55,984 nt of DNA from Alphaproteobacteria bacterium (GTDB taxonomy: Bacteria; Pseudomonadota; Alphaproteobacteria; Micropepsales; Micropepsaceae). The translations under genes and the position numbers were made by a program. Below are positions 45,034 to 54,179 of this stretch, one piece after another (positions within the stretch are counted from its first letter, which is position 1; each line of letters opens with the position of its first letter). The notes below the pieces were generated by a model. The model saw only the letters and a list, made by a program, of their open reading frames with translations, did no database searches and was not told where the DNA came from. The stretch lies in the NCBI GenBank assembly GCA_003139615.1, contig PLJH01000050.1, forward strand, positions 13,438-69,421, given 5' to 3'.

Positions 45034-47354
45034 ATCGACCCCATCTTACGCGTGCCAAAGCGTCCATCCCCGGCCATCGGCGCAAACAAGAAAGCGAGCG
45101 CAATTCCGATCAGCATGGTCGCCCCAAACGCGTGCACCGCGAACACCCGACTGAATGCCAGCATGCCGAAAGACAGGATCGTGCTCAATGCGGCCAGCGC
45201 GATGGCGAGCATGGTGACCGGCTTTCGCTCGCCCGATGTCTCGCGGCAGAATACGGAATAATCGACGCCGATCGAGAGCACCAGCACGAGCGCCATCGCG
45301 TTGAAAAACGTGAACGCGACGCCGGCCAGCGCTGCAATCGGCGGAGCAAGCGCGACCGCGACGAGCGAGGGCGCCATCACGCGCAAGCCCCCGAACCAAC
45401 CGTAACGCCAACCGAGAAGCGGGTACATCAGGAGGGCAGAAAGCGCGAGCAGGCCGATGGCATAACGCCGATAGTCGCCGAACAGGCGTGACCAATCGTC
45501 GGTCAGGTTGACGAAACGCACGCCCGGGATATCGGCGACCCGTTTCTCGAGTTGGCTCGCGTCCGTCACGTTCTGTAGCAGCACGATATGGGCGGGATGT
45601 GGGCTGCTGCTCACATCCAGGATCGACAGCAACGAGAGCGCACCGGTGCGCGGCAGAACCGCCGGAGTCAGAAATCCGCCTGGCGGTGTGTAGTCGACCT
45701 GTCCTTGATATCCTATCTGGGCGAGATAGCCGGCAAGATAGGGTGCGATCAGGCGCTGCCGTACCAACTTGCGATTCTCCGCCTGACGCGCGATCGACGG
45801 CGCGAATTGCGCCATCGCGGTGTAGCCGCCGAGAATGTCTTGCGCATGGTTCAGTCGGCTTGCGACCCGCTCTTCGGTTTTTAGCAATGCCTGCTCGTTC
45901 GCGCCCCGCACGAGAAGAAATTGCGCTCTGGGCGACGAGCCCGTGAGGCGCTCGACCTCGGCCTGCTGTTGCTTCAGGTCCGTGTCCAGGGATTGCAGAT
46001 GGCGGACGTCGTCGTCCGTCCGAAGGCGGAACGAGCCGGCGATGGCAAGAACGGCGCACAGGACGACAATACCGACGCGCGTCGCGTGTAAGGCGGGATC
46101 TTCCCACAGAGCCCAGTGACGGGCGGCAAGCGAAACAAATGTGTTGTCGGCCCGCGGTGGGCGTTTCGCATCCAACGCCGGATACCATAGCACGACGGTC
46201 AGACAGGATGCGCCCAGCCCGATCAGCGAAAAGACTGCCACCTGCTGCAGGCCGGGAAACGGCGCCAGTAATAGCGTGCAATAGCCGATCAATGTCGTGC
46301 TGATCCCGACAGCCACGCCGGGCAACACGCGCTTGAGGCGCGCCGCCGGATCCGGCGCACCGGAATCGAAATATTCGCAGAAATATTGGAGGCTGTAATC
46401 CACGGAAATCGCGATCAGGCTGACGCCGAACAAAAGCGCGATCGTGTGAATTTGCCCGAAGACGAGAAGCGTTCCGATGAAGGCGCAGAGAACTCCCGCG
46501 CTGATGGCGATAAAGCCAAGAACGATCGGGCGCAGGCCATGAAACACCACAAAGATGAGCGCAAGCGTGGCGGCCATCGAGACAAAACCGATGATCGAGG
46601 TCTCGTTCATCGATTCGTCGGCGCCTTCGTGGGCATAGAACACCGCGCCGGTGCGCAGGATATTCAATCCCGGCGCGTGCGCGCGAAGTGCACCCAGCGT
46701 TTTCGACAGAAAGTCGCCGAACCGCGTCTCGTATTGAAGCGCATAGGCGTCTCCCGCGAGATCGGCGCTGACCATAACGTAAGTCTCGTTCCCGTCGCGC
46801 ACCGACAACACCCCGTTGTCGGCAGCAAGCCGCGATTCCGGCAAAGGCAGCGCGAGAAAATAGGCCGGCAACAGCAGGAACGGATCGTGAGCAATCAGCT
46901 TGGCGTTCGCAAATCCGCCCGGACCGTAAAGCATCGAGAGCGTGCGCGAGACTAGAGCCTGGCCGTCATTGGCGAATAGATGATTGCGGTCGGCGTTGGA
47001 GAGAAGCCCCATACGATAGGGATAATAAGCGGCAGCCATGCGCTGCTCGGCGTTCACGTCGATTTTCGAGGTGAGCGCGGAGATCATTCCCGAATGCCCG
47101 AGTGCCGCCGACAGTTCGAGCGCCGCTGCCTCCGCCTTCGCAGGATCCGCGTCGCCCACAAGAAACACAACCCGCCTGGAAAAAACATTCGCGATCTTGT
47201 CCTGAATATTTTGCGCCGCAGCGTCGCGCTCGGTGGGCGGCAGCAAGGCGAGGATGTTGCTTTGCAGCGTGATTCCCGAAGTCCATCGCAAAGCAAGAAA
47301 AGCCATCGCCGCGATGAGCACCGCAAGCCACACCCACGCGGCCCGGTGCTTCAT
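45030..47354 (-). CDS. apeM: ApeM-like MMPL/RND-family exporter
   Basis: 774 aa. An N-terminal membrane helix (AAWVWLAVLIAAMAFLALRW), a large periplasmic loop, two blocks of about five helices each (near 240-390 and 620-760) and a second loop show the MMPL layout. GVSLIAISVDYSLQYFCEYFDS and VLSIGVDYSVFCRET carry the Asp in the membrane expected for proton coupling. It is thought to transfer the lipid-linked polyene out of the inner membrane. Coupled at both ends to apeL and apeN. Confidence 0.9.
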   Translation of the reverse strand: MKHRAAWVWLAVLIAAMAFLALRWTSGITLQSNILALLPPTERDAAAQNIQDKIANVFSRRVVFLVGDADPAKAEAAALELSAALGHSGMISALTSKIDVNAEQRMAAAYYPYRMGLLSNADRNHLFANDGQALVSRTLSMLYGPGGFANAKLIAHDPFLLLPAYFLALPLPESRLAADNGVLSVRDGNETYVMVSADLAGDAYALQYETRFGDFLSKTLGALRAHAPGLNILRTGAVFYAHEGADESMNETSIIGFVSMAATLALIFVVFHGLRPIVLGFIAISAGVLCAFIGTLLVFGQIHTIALLFGVSLIAISVDYSLQYFCEYFDSGAPDPAARLKRVLPGVAVGISTTLIGYCTLLLAPFPGLQQVAVFSLIGLGASCLTVVLWYPALDAKRPPRADNTFVSLAARHWALWEDPALHATRVGIVVLCAVLAIAGSFRLRTDDDVRHLQSLDTDLKQQQAEVERLTGSSPRAQFLLVRGANEQALLKTEERVASRLNHAQDILGGYTAMAQFAPSIARQAENRKLVRQRLIAPYLAGYLAQIGYQGQVDYTPPGGFLTPAVLPRTGALSLLSILDVSSSPHPAHIVLLQNVTDASQLEKRVADIPGVRFVNLTDDWSRLFGDYRRYAIGLLALSALLMYPLLGWRYGWFGGLRVMAPSLVAVALAPPIAALAGVAFTFFNAMALVLVLSIGVDYSVFCRETSGERKPVTMLAIALAALSTILSFGMLAFSRVFAVHAFGATMLIGIALAFLFAPMAGDGRFGTRKMGSI

Positions 47355-47995
47355 TTATTCAGAGTCCCCAGAAGGCTCTTTTCGTCCGCGGTCAGAGGCG
47401 TGGCCGATACGCTCTGATCGAGGAAGCTCAAGCGATCGACGTCGCCGCCGTCTTTGTCGACTTCGATCGTCTCGACAAATCGATGGCCGGCAACCGCCAG
47501 CGATTTGATCTGCGACATGGTGGGATTGTCGGGATGCAGAGGCGTCAGGAACATCTGCCAGCCTCCGGCAACCTCACTACGCCTGACCGCGAATGTCTGT
47601 TCGAGCGGTGCCGCGTCGCCGGAGAGCGCTCCGCCCAGCACATCGTAGAGATGCGCCAGGCCAGGCATGCGGGCGGCCGGCAAGCGCATCGTTTCCTGCC
47701 CGTTCGTCTGGCCTAGAATGCCTTGCGGCGTGATGACGGTCGTGTTCTGAAAAGGCTTCACCGCCCGCCAGATCAGGCCGCGGCCGGGCGCAAGCACAAA
47801 TGTTCCCTCGGTCCTCAGCGGTTTGGCGAAGCCGGCCAGCCGGCGATCCTGAATAAAACGGCCCCGCAATATTTCACCGCTTTTCAGCGTCTGCGGAACT
47901 GAATCGGCCGCGCGCGCAAGATCAAGTGTCGCCGCGAGCAGCAGGAACGACACGATTATCGCCAATCGCAAGGAAATCGCCGCACCGAATCGCAT
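47351..47995 (-). CDS. apeL: ApeL-like LolA-family periplasmic carrier
   Basis: 214 aa, starting MRFGAAISLRLAIIV after AAGGAG. A signal peptide is followed by a LolA-type fold: LKSGEILRGRFIQDRRLAGFAKPLRTEGTFVLAPGRGLIWR. It probably shuttles the hydrophobic product across the periplasm. It overlaps apeM by 4 bp; the methyltransferase gene lies 118 bp upstream. Confidence 0.87.
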   Translation of the reverse strand: MRFGAAISLRLAIIVSFLLLAATLDLARAADSVPQTLKSGEILRGRFIQDRRLAGFAKPLRTEGTFVLAPGRGLIWRAVKPFQNTTVITPQGILGQTNGQETMRLPAARMPGLAHLYDVLGGALSGDAAPLEQTFAVRRSEVAGGWQMFLTPLHPDNPTMSQIKSLAVAGHRFVETIEVDKDGGDVDRLSFLDQSVSATPLTADEKSLLGTLNK

Positions 47996-48113
47996 AAGGC
48001 TCCTTGGGGGAAAATCGGGAATAACAGGCACTGCGGCAAGTATCGGATGGCCGCCGAGGCGATGCAACTTGGGCCGGGTCCGGTCGCGCAGGCTATACCG
48101 GTAGCCGTGGGCT

Positions 48114-48830
48114 CTAAGTCCGCGTCGCTACGAGATTGACCAGCGTTTTCGCGTGGCCTTGTGGGGGCTTGATCCCGAAGAGACGCTCGCGCAATCCGAG
48201 ATCGGGTCGGCTCCACCACAGATAGGGGAACGACACCGCGCTCGCGTCGATCTGAAATCCCGCATGCCGGACCATGTCGATATATTCGTCGGCGTCCCTC
48301 TGCACATCCATCGGATGGCGGAACAGAAGCCGGATGATCCAGGAATGGATATAGGTGCGCGTGGATTCGGCAAACAGCAGCAATCCTCCCGGCCTCAGCA
48401 CACGATGGAATTCGCCCAGCGTCTCGCGCTGCGCCACGAGGTGATGAAAGGTCTGGTGGCACAACAACAAGTCGACCGAGCCGTCGTCGAGTGGTAGATG
48501 AGCGAGGTCGGAGCAATGCAATGCTACGGGCACGTCCTGGCAGCCGGCTTTCGCTTGCGCCTCAGCGATCATGTCCGGATTAATGTCCACGCCGACAATG
48601 CGCGCCGGCGCAAATTTGTCTTTGAGAAGCGCAAAGGATCGGCCATTGCCGCATCCTGCATCGAGGATTGTGGGATAAGAGTGTTTTCGGTGGGTGATGA
48701 GCCGCTCCAGATCGGCGAGCGCGTGCGCCAGAACATGCACCGCCCAGGTTTCGGTCCGCAGGAACCAAATTCCGAAAGCCGATTCGGGGACGTGCGAATG
48801 CTCGGCAGACAAATTAGTCAGCTTGCGCAC
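48114..48830 (-). CDS. SAM-dependent methyltransferase of the polyene cluster
   Basis: 238 aa from the proposed GTG start, where family-like sequence begins (SAEHSHVPESAFGIWFLRTETW); the frame is open to an ATG at 48980, but those extra 50 residues look non-coding. The SAM motif is ILDAGCGNGRSFALL, with VGVDINPDMI, DLLLCHQTFHHL and FHRVLRPGGLLLF. Methyltransferases of this type (ApeB position in APE loci) methylate the aryl head group. Start and role are moderately certain. Confidence 0.82.
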   Translation of the reverse strand: MRKLTNLSAEHSHVPESAFGIWFLRTETWAVHVLAHALADLERLITHRKHSYPTILDAGCGNGRSFALLKDKFAPARIVGVDINPDMIAEAQAKAGCQDVPVALHCSDLAHLPLDDGSVDLLLCHQTFHHLVAQRETLGEFHRVLRPGGLLLFAESTRTYIHSWIIRLLFRHPMDVQRDADEYIDMVRHAGFQIDASAVSFPYLWWSRPDLGLRERLFGIKPPQGHAKTLVNLVATRT

Positions 48831-49183
48831 CTCGCCAGGGACACGCTCGCGGCGAGCGCGGTGCAGGATAATGTCGCAAGCAGCGGAATCGACACGGCCA
48901 CAGATGCTAACGCGCGGATTCGCATGAGACGCCTTGAGGGATAGGCAAGGGAACGGAACGCGCCCGAGGTTATCGGACAACGCTCCGAAGTCCGCAACGT
49001 TTCAACGCACCTTGGATGCCGGATGTCATTCGGCCGAGCGTGTCTTCTGCAATTGCGGGCCGCACAAATACAAAAACGGCCCCCCGTTTGACCGGGAAGC
49101 CGGTGTTTCCACCGAAATCCGCTGGCCGTTCCGACAGGCAGAACCTGACGAAACGGCCACGCGAATGATCGAATGCGAAGAAC
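48831..49183. other. Gap between methyltransferase and HU genes
   Basis: 353 bp with no convincing gene. The left part (48831-48980) could be an N-terminal extension of the methyltransferase but has no protein-family signal. A hairpin at 49074-49089 is described separately; otherwise nothing clear. Confidence 0.5.
49074..49089 (-). terminator. Possible terminator downstream of HU
   Basis: On the minus strand AAACGG-GGGG-CCGTTT folds into a 6-bp hairpin followed by TTGT. It lies about 95 bp after the HU stop codon. The stem is short and the T-tract weak, so this is tentative. Confidence 0.35.
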
Positions 49184-49507
49184 CTAGATAGATTCCTTCA
49201 GTTCCTTCGAGGCCCGGAAGGCGACCTTCTTGCTCGCCTTAATCTTGATCGCTTCACCGGTCGCGGGGTTGCGGCCCATGCGGGCAGCGCGCTTGCGGAC
49301 GGCAAAGATGCCCAAGCCGTTCAGGCGGATGCGGGCGCCCTTCTTGAGGTGCTTGGAGACTGCCGCAATCGTGTCGTCGAGGAACGCAAGCGCGGCCTTG
49401 TTCGACATTTCATGTTTCTCGGCAAGCTGCGCTGCCAATTGGCGCGTGCTGATCGTTTCAACTTTTTTCTTGGGTTCTGCCTTAGCGGCGGACGTTGCAA
49501 CAGCCAT
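49184..49507 (-). CDS. HU/IHF-family nucleoid DNA-binding protein
   Basis: 107 aa from MAVATSAAKAEPKKKVETIS after AAGGAA. The HU core starts at TRQLAAQLAEKHEMSNKAALAFLDD, and the DNA-clasping arm is RIRLNGLGIFAVRKRAARMGRNPATGEAIKI. A ~17-residue Ala/Lys-rich N-terminal extension precedes the core, unlike the ~90-aa standard HU. It bends DNA as a dimer. Confidence 0.93.
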   Translation of the reverse strand: MAVATSAAKAEPKKKVETISTRQLAAQLAEKHEMSNKAALAFLDDTIAAVSKHLKKGARIRLNGLGIFAVRKRAARMGRNPATGEAIKIKASKKVAFRASKELKESI

Positions 49508-49731
49508 TTTATGTTTCCTTGCGGCGAATCGATTGAAGGTCCCAGTTTTACTCTGAAAATGCGAATTGGCTAGTCTTTTCGGCATTTTCGGGGTGCCGCG
49601 CGCAAAAAACATCGTATTGACGGCACTTTCTGAACCATCAGTGATTCGCGCAAGTTCCGATAGCCATCTGGAGCGACGAAGAGCGGGCACCGACCGGAGA
49701 GGACGAGGCCGGGCCGGCACCGTTGGCGCGT

Positions 49732-50430
49732 CTACGCCGCGTCGACCATGACGATTTCGGAGTCTTCCAGCGCGGTCACTTTGACCACGTCGACATCGCT
49801 GATCGCCGCCCCGTCGCGCGCATCGATGCGCACGCCGTTGACTTCGATCGCACCCGTCGCCGGCACAAGATAGCCGTGGCGCGCGGCACCGATGGCATAC
49901 TCGGTCGTCTCGCCGGCCTTGAGTGTTGCGCCCAGTACGCGCGCATCGGCGCGGATCGGCAGCGCGTCATTATCGTTGGCAAAACCACTGGCCAGCGTCA
50001 CGAACCGACCCGAGCGATCACCTTTCGGGAAGGGCTTCGCACCCCAGCCGGGCTGCCCACCGGTCTTCGTGGGCAGAATCCATATCTGGAAAAGCGTGGT
50101 CTTTTCGGGTTCGAGATTGTACTCCGAATGGCGCACGCCTGAGCCCGCACTCATCACCTGGACGTCGCCCGCTTCCGTCCGGCCGACATTGCCCATGCTG
50201 TCTTTATGCGTGATCGCGCCTTCGCGGACATAGGTGATGATCTCCATGTTCGCGTGGGGATGGGCAGGGAAGCCGGTATTCGGTGCAATCTCGTCGTCGT
50301 TCCAGACGCGCAGGCTGCCCCAGTCCATACGCTTGGGGTCGAAATAGTCGGCGAACGAGAAATGGTGCCTCGCGCGCAACCAGCCATGGTCTGCGCCGCC
50401 GAGGTCTTTGAAAAGTCTGCGTTCAATCAT
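49732..50430 (-). CDS. Pirin family protein
   Basis: 232 aa from MIERRLFKDLGGADHGW after AAGGAGA. It is a bicupin with the pirin iron site His57, His59, His101 and Glu103 (HPHANMEIITYV ... GSGVRHSEYN). Related YhhW-type pirins show quercetinase activity in vitro; the physiological substrate is unknown. It is divergent from a LysR regulator, a common arrangement, which probably controls it. Confidence 0.93.
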   Translation of the reverse strand: MIERRLFKDLGGADHGWLRARHHFSFADYFDPKRMDWGSLRVWNDDEIAPNTGFPAHPHANMEIITYVREGAITHKDSMGNVGRTEAGDVQVMSAGSGVRHSEYNLEPEKTTLFQIWILPTKTGGQPGWGAKPFPKGDRSGRFVTLASGFANDNDALPIRADARVLGATLKAGETTEYAIGAARHGYLVPATGAIEVNGVRIDARDGAAISDVDVVKVTALEDSEIVMVDAA

Positions 50431-50516
50431 TGTGTGTCTCCTTGTGGCCGGTCTCTTGGGACTTTGCGCCGCTCTTTCATCGACAGACATATTGCGTGAG
50501 TAGTGGATTACAAATA

Positions 50517-50540
50517 GAAACAATAGAAACTCATTGTTTC
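50517..50540. promoter_or_regulatory. Putative LysR operator between pirin and lysR
   Basis: An inverted repeat GAAACAAT-N8-ATTGTTTC in the divergent intergenic region, ending 10 bp before the lysR start codon. Position and dyad symmetry fit a LysR autoregulatory site. Confidence 0.6.
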
Positions 50541-50550
50541 CGATATTGAC

Positions 50551-51459
50551 ATGTCAAATTTGCCCGATCTGGAAGGCTTGGCCATCTTCGCGAAAATCGC
50601 AGAAATGCGGTCTTTTGCCCGCGCGGCTGAGGAGTTGAAACTCTCCAAAGCAACCGTTTCCAAGGCCGTCGGCCGGGTGGAGGCGAGGCTGGGGACACGG
50701 TTGTTCAACCGTACGTCCCGTAGGCTGGCCCTGACCGACGCCGGCCAGACGCTCGTCGCCCGCGCCTCTGCCATGCTGGCCGAAGGCGAGGCGGCGGAGA
50801 GTGAGGCGCTGTCGCAATCGGCCAGTCCGCGTGGGTTGGTAAGGCTCGCAGCGCCCATGTCGTTCGGCGTGCTCTATGTCGCTCCCCTCCTGCCGGATTT
50901 CTTTCGCGCCTATCCGGACGTGTCGATCGACCTGCATCTGAGCGATGCACAGGTGGATATCATCGGCGACGGCTTCGATGCCGCCATCCGCATCGCGGCG
51001 TTGCCCAATTCCTCGCTCGTCGCGCGGCGATTGTGCGACATGCCGATCCATCTTGTGGCCGCGCCGACCTATCTGAAGGCGCACGGCAATCCCAATCATC
51101 CGCTGCAGCTCAGCGAGCATGTGGGACTGAGCTATTCCTACCAGTTCACACATGACACCTGGCGCTTCCGCAAGAAATCCGGCGAGGTTGCAACGGTCCG
51201 CCCGCAAGGTCCGCTGCGCGCCAATAATGGCGAAGCGATGTTGCCCAGCCTTGTCGCGGGCATCGGCCTTGGCGTGCTGCCGGAATTCATCGTGCGCGAC
51301 GCACTCAAATCGAACGCGCTCGAGATCGTTCTGCCCGAATGGTCGCTGCCCATGAGTGCAGTGCATTGGGTGACGCCACCGGGCGGCCCCCGGCCCAAGC
51401 GCGTCGACGTGCTGGCGGATTTTTTTGCCGAACGGCTTGCGCGCGGGAAACGCGGTTAG
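50551..51459 (+). CDS. LysR family transcriptional regulator
   Basis: 302 aa. The N-terminal winged HTH runs through LPDLEGLAIFAKIAEMRSFARAAEELKLSKATVSKAVGRVEARLGTRLFNRTSRRLALT; the effector-binding domain follows from about residue 90. It is divergent from the pirin gene and likely regulates it. The ligand is unknown. Confidence 0.95.
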   Translation: MSNLPDLEGLAIFAKIAEMRSFARAAEELKLSKATVSKAVGRVEARLGTRLFNRTSRRLALTDAGQTLVARASAMLAEGEAAESEALSQSASPRGLVRLAAPMSFGVLYVAPLLPDFFRAYPDVSIDLHLSDAQVDIIGDGFDAAIRIAALPNSSLVARRLCDMPIHLVAAPTYLKAHGNPNHPLQLSEHVGLSYSYQFTHDTWRFRKKSGEVATVRPQGPLRANNGEAMLPSLVAGIGLGVLPEFIVRDALKSNALEIVLPEWSLPMSAVHWVTPPGGPRPKRVDVLADFFAERLARGKRG

Positions 51460-51468
51460 CCGGCGTTT

Positions 51469-52233
51469 CTATCCCGCGTATTTCCGGTTCAGCTTTTTCA
51501 TGCCGCTGATCCAGCGACTATAATCCGCCGCCTTGCGCCGCATATATTCGAGAACTTCGGGATGCGGCAGGATGAGAAAATCCTCCGTTTCGATCGCGCG
51601 CAAGCAGGCTTCTGCCACCTCTTCAGGTTCGATCATGCCGTTGACGCTGGCGACGCCGTCGGGATTGCCCGCGGTCATCGCCGTTCGTACCGCTTGCGGA
51701 CACAGCACGGAAACCTTGATGCCGTCATCGCCATGCGTGATCGCGAGCCACTCAGCAAGTCCAACCGCGGCGTGCTTGGTCACGGCATAGGGTGCGGAGC
51801 CGATCTGCGACAGCAGACCTGCCGCCGATGATGTGTTGAGCAGATAACCGCCGCCGCGCGCGATCATCCGCGGCACGAGATGGCGCGCAGCCCAGACATG
51901 CGCCATCACATTGACGTCCCAGATGCGTTGCCATTTGTCATCGGAAACTTCGGCGCCGCCGCCATAGCCGATGCCGGCGTTGGAGCAGAAGAGATCGATC
52001 GGGCCGCGTTCGGATTCGACCGTCTCGATCAGGTGTTTGATGTCCGCTTCCCTGGCGACATTGGTGGTGAACGCGATGCCGCCGATGTCTTTCGCAGTGG
52101 CCGCGGCGCCTTCGCCATTGAGATCGGAGCAGACGACGAGCCTTGCGCCTTCGCGCGCGAACCTCTGCGCCAGCGCCCGGCCGATGCCGCTCGCAGCTCC
52201 CGTCACCACGACAATCCGGTCTTTGATCTGCAT
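51469..52233 (-). CDS. Short-chain dehydrogenase/reductase
   Basis: 254 aa classical SDR. NAD(P) motif TGAASGIG (11-18), CSNAGIG, and catalytic Ser136, Tyr149 and Lys153 (NTSSAAGLLSQIGSAPYAVTK). It converges with lysR (9-bp gap) and is divergent from the MDR gene. The substrate cannot be inferred. Confidence 0.93.
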   Translation of the reverse strand: MQIKDRIVVVTGAASGIGRALAQRFAREGARLVVCSDLNGEGAAATAKDIGGIAFTTNVAREADIKHLIETVESERGPIDLFCSNAGIGYGGGAEVSDDKWQRIWDVNVMAHVWAARHLVPRMIARGGGYLLNTSSAAGLLSQIGSAPYAVTKHAAVGLAEWLAITHGDDGIKVSVLCPQAVRTAMTAGNPDGVASVNGMIEPEEVAEACLRAIETEDFLILPHPEVLEYMRRKAADYSRWISGMKKLNRKYAG

Positions 52234-52397
52234 GCGCCTTCACTCCTGGCAATATTTTCGCGCGAGCATAGGGGATGAAATCGTCCGAGTCAGCGGCAGA
52301 TTTGGCCGCATGACATGGTGCCCGGTTGCGTGCGTTCGAACTCGGGCGCTAGGGTCCGCGGCCAACAATTTCCGCCAATCATATCAGGAGATGGACC

Positions 52398-53522
52398 ATG
52401 GACGGACTTCAGCTTCGCTCGCTTGTCACGAAGGATGGCGAGCTTCAGCTCTCGCTTGCGCGCGTTCCGGTTCCCGAGCCCGCCGCCGATGAAGTCGTGG
52501 TGCGGATCGAAGCCACGCCGATCAACCCGTCGGACATCGGTCTCTTGTTCGGCGCGGCCGACATGCGAACGGCTAAAGTATCGGGCACGCGCGAGCATCC
52601 CGTCGTTACGGCTGCGATTCCACAAACCGCCATGCGGGCGATGGCAGCGCGTGCCGGCGAGTCGTTGCCGGTCGGCAATGAGGGTGCGGGCGAAGTGGTC
52701 AAGACGGGAAGCAATGCGCAACACCTGCTCGGCAAGACGGTCGCGATTATCGGCGGTGCGATGTATGCGCAATATCGCTGCCTGCGCGCATCGGATTGTC
52801 TTGTGTTGTCGCCCGGCACGACCGCGGCCGACGGCGCGTCGTGCTTCGTCAATCCGCTCACGGCGTTGGGCATGGTCGAAACCATGCGGCGCGAAGGCCA
52901 CACGGCGCTCGTTCACACGGCTGCAGCCTCCAATCTCGGGCAGATGCTGAACAAGATCTGCCTCGCGGACGGCATAGGCCTCGTCAATATCGTTCGCAAT
53001 CCGGCGCAGACGGAAATCCTGCGCGGCTTCGGCGCGAAACATATCTGCGATTCTTCGAAACCGTCTTTCATGGAAGATCTCATTGCGGCACTGGCGGAAA
53101 CCGGCGCGACGCTCGCGTTCGATGCGATCGGGGGCGGAAAGCTCGCGGGCCAGATCCTTGCGGGAATGGAAGTTGCGGTGAATCTCAAAGCGAAGAACTA
53201 CAGCCGCTACGGATCGTCGGTGCACAAGCAGGTCTATATCTATGGAGGCCTCGATACGGGACCGACCGAACTCAATCGCAATTTCGGCATGTCATGGGGC
53301 CTGGGCGGCTGGCTGCTCACACCCTTCCTGCAGAAGATCGGCCCGGCGGAAGGCGAGAAGCTGCGCCAGCGCGTGGCACACGAAATCAAGACGACTTTTG
53401 CCAGCCACTACACGCGCACGATTTCACTGGCGGAGGCGCTGCAGCTCGACACGATTGCCGCCTACAACAAGCGCGCCACGGGCGAGAAATATCTGATCAA
53501 TCCGAACATGTCGGTTCATTGA
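52398..53522 (+). CDS. Medium-chain (quinone-reductase-like) oxidoreductase
   Basis: 374 aa, AGGAG before the ATG. It has the MDR fold: GroES-like domain with EATPINPSDIGLLFG and GNEGAGEVVKTGS, then a Rossmann domain with LVHTAAASNLGQMLNKIC. The zinc ligands of alcohol dehydrogenases are absent, which fits quinone-oxidoreductase-type NADPH enzymes. It has an unusually long middle region (SVHKQVYIYGGLDTGPTELNRNFGMSWGLGGWLL). The physiological substrate is unknown. Confidence 0.88.
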   Translation: MDGLQLRSLVTKDGELQLSLARVPVPEPAADEVVVRIEATPINPSDIGLLFGAADMRTAKVSGTREHPVVTAAIPQTAMRAMAARAGESLPVGNEGAGEVVKTGSNAQHLLGKTVAIIGGAMYAQYRCLRASDCLVLSPGTTAADGASCFVNPLTALGMVETMRREGHTALVHTAAASNLGQMLNKICLADGIGLVNIVRNPAQTEILRGFGAKHICDSSKPSFMEDLIAALAETGATLAFDAIGGGKLAGQILAGMEVAVNLKAKNYSRYGSSVHKQVYIYGGLDTGPTELNRNFGMSWGLGGWLLTPFLQKIGPAEGEKLRQRVAHEIKTTFASHYTRTISLAEALQLDTIAAYNKRATGEKYLINPNMSVH

Positions 53523-53660
53523 TGCCGACGTCCGGGCGTCCCACAACCGATCACAGCTTCGCCTGCCCGGACCTTCCAAAGGGAACTTTTGTTCCATATG
53601 CTCCCGCTACCGTTCGGGGAAATCGAACGAGGAGGGCGTCAACGTTTAGAGGAGAATTTT

Positions 53661-54125
53661 ATGCAAATCCGTAGCCTTAGGATTGCCATGACTGTTGGCT
53701 TTCTGGCGCTGGTGATTCCGATCGCAGCCCAGGCGCAATGGTGGCAGCACCATCCCAAATATCTGCATGCGATGTCCGATCTACGTTCGGCCTATTGGCT
53801 GATCGCGCACCGCGACTCGATGGACCCTCTTGCCAACGATGAAGAGCGCAGGGCGATGAAGCAGATTCGCTATGCGTATCAGGCGTTGAAGGATGCTTCG
53901 ATCATGGACGACAAGGACATCGACGCCCAACCGCCGGCCGATTTTGCATTTTACGACCATCGCGGCCGGCTGCATCACGCGCTCGATCTTCTGCACGATG
54001 CGCACAACGACGTGACGGGCGAGGAAGAAGACCCGGCGGCACGGGGCTTTCGTCACGACGCATTGAAGCGGATCGATGACGCGGCGCGCGACACCGATAT
54101 CGCGATTCACGCTTGGGGTTTCTGA
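53661..54125 (+). CDS. Secreted small helical protein of unknown function
   Basis: 154 aa, ATG after GAGGAG. Signal peptide IRSLRIAMTVGFLALVIPIAAQAQ. The mature part is helical with HHPKYLHAMSDLRSAYWLI and FYDHRGRLHHALDLLHDAHNDVTGEEED, rich in His and Asp. I do not recognise a family with certainty. It is not in an obvious operon. Confidence 0.7.
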   Translation: MQIRSLRIAMTVGFLALVIPIAAQAQWWQHHPKYLHAMSDLRSAYWLIAHRDSMDPLANDEERRAMKQIRYAYQALKDASIMDDKDIDAQPPADFAFYDHRGRLHHALDLLHDAHNDVTGEEEDPAARGFRHDALKRIDDAARDTDIAIHAWGF

Positions 54126-54179
54126 AACCAGTCCGCATTCCCTCGCTCGCACTTTGCGGGCGGGGGATTGGCGGATTTC

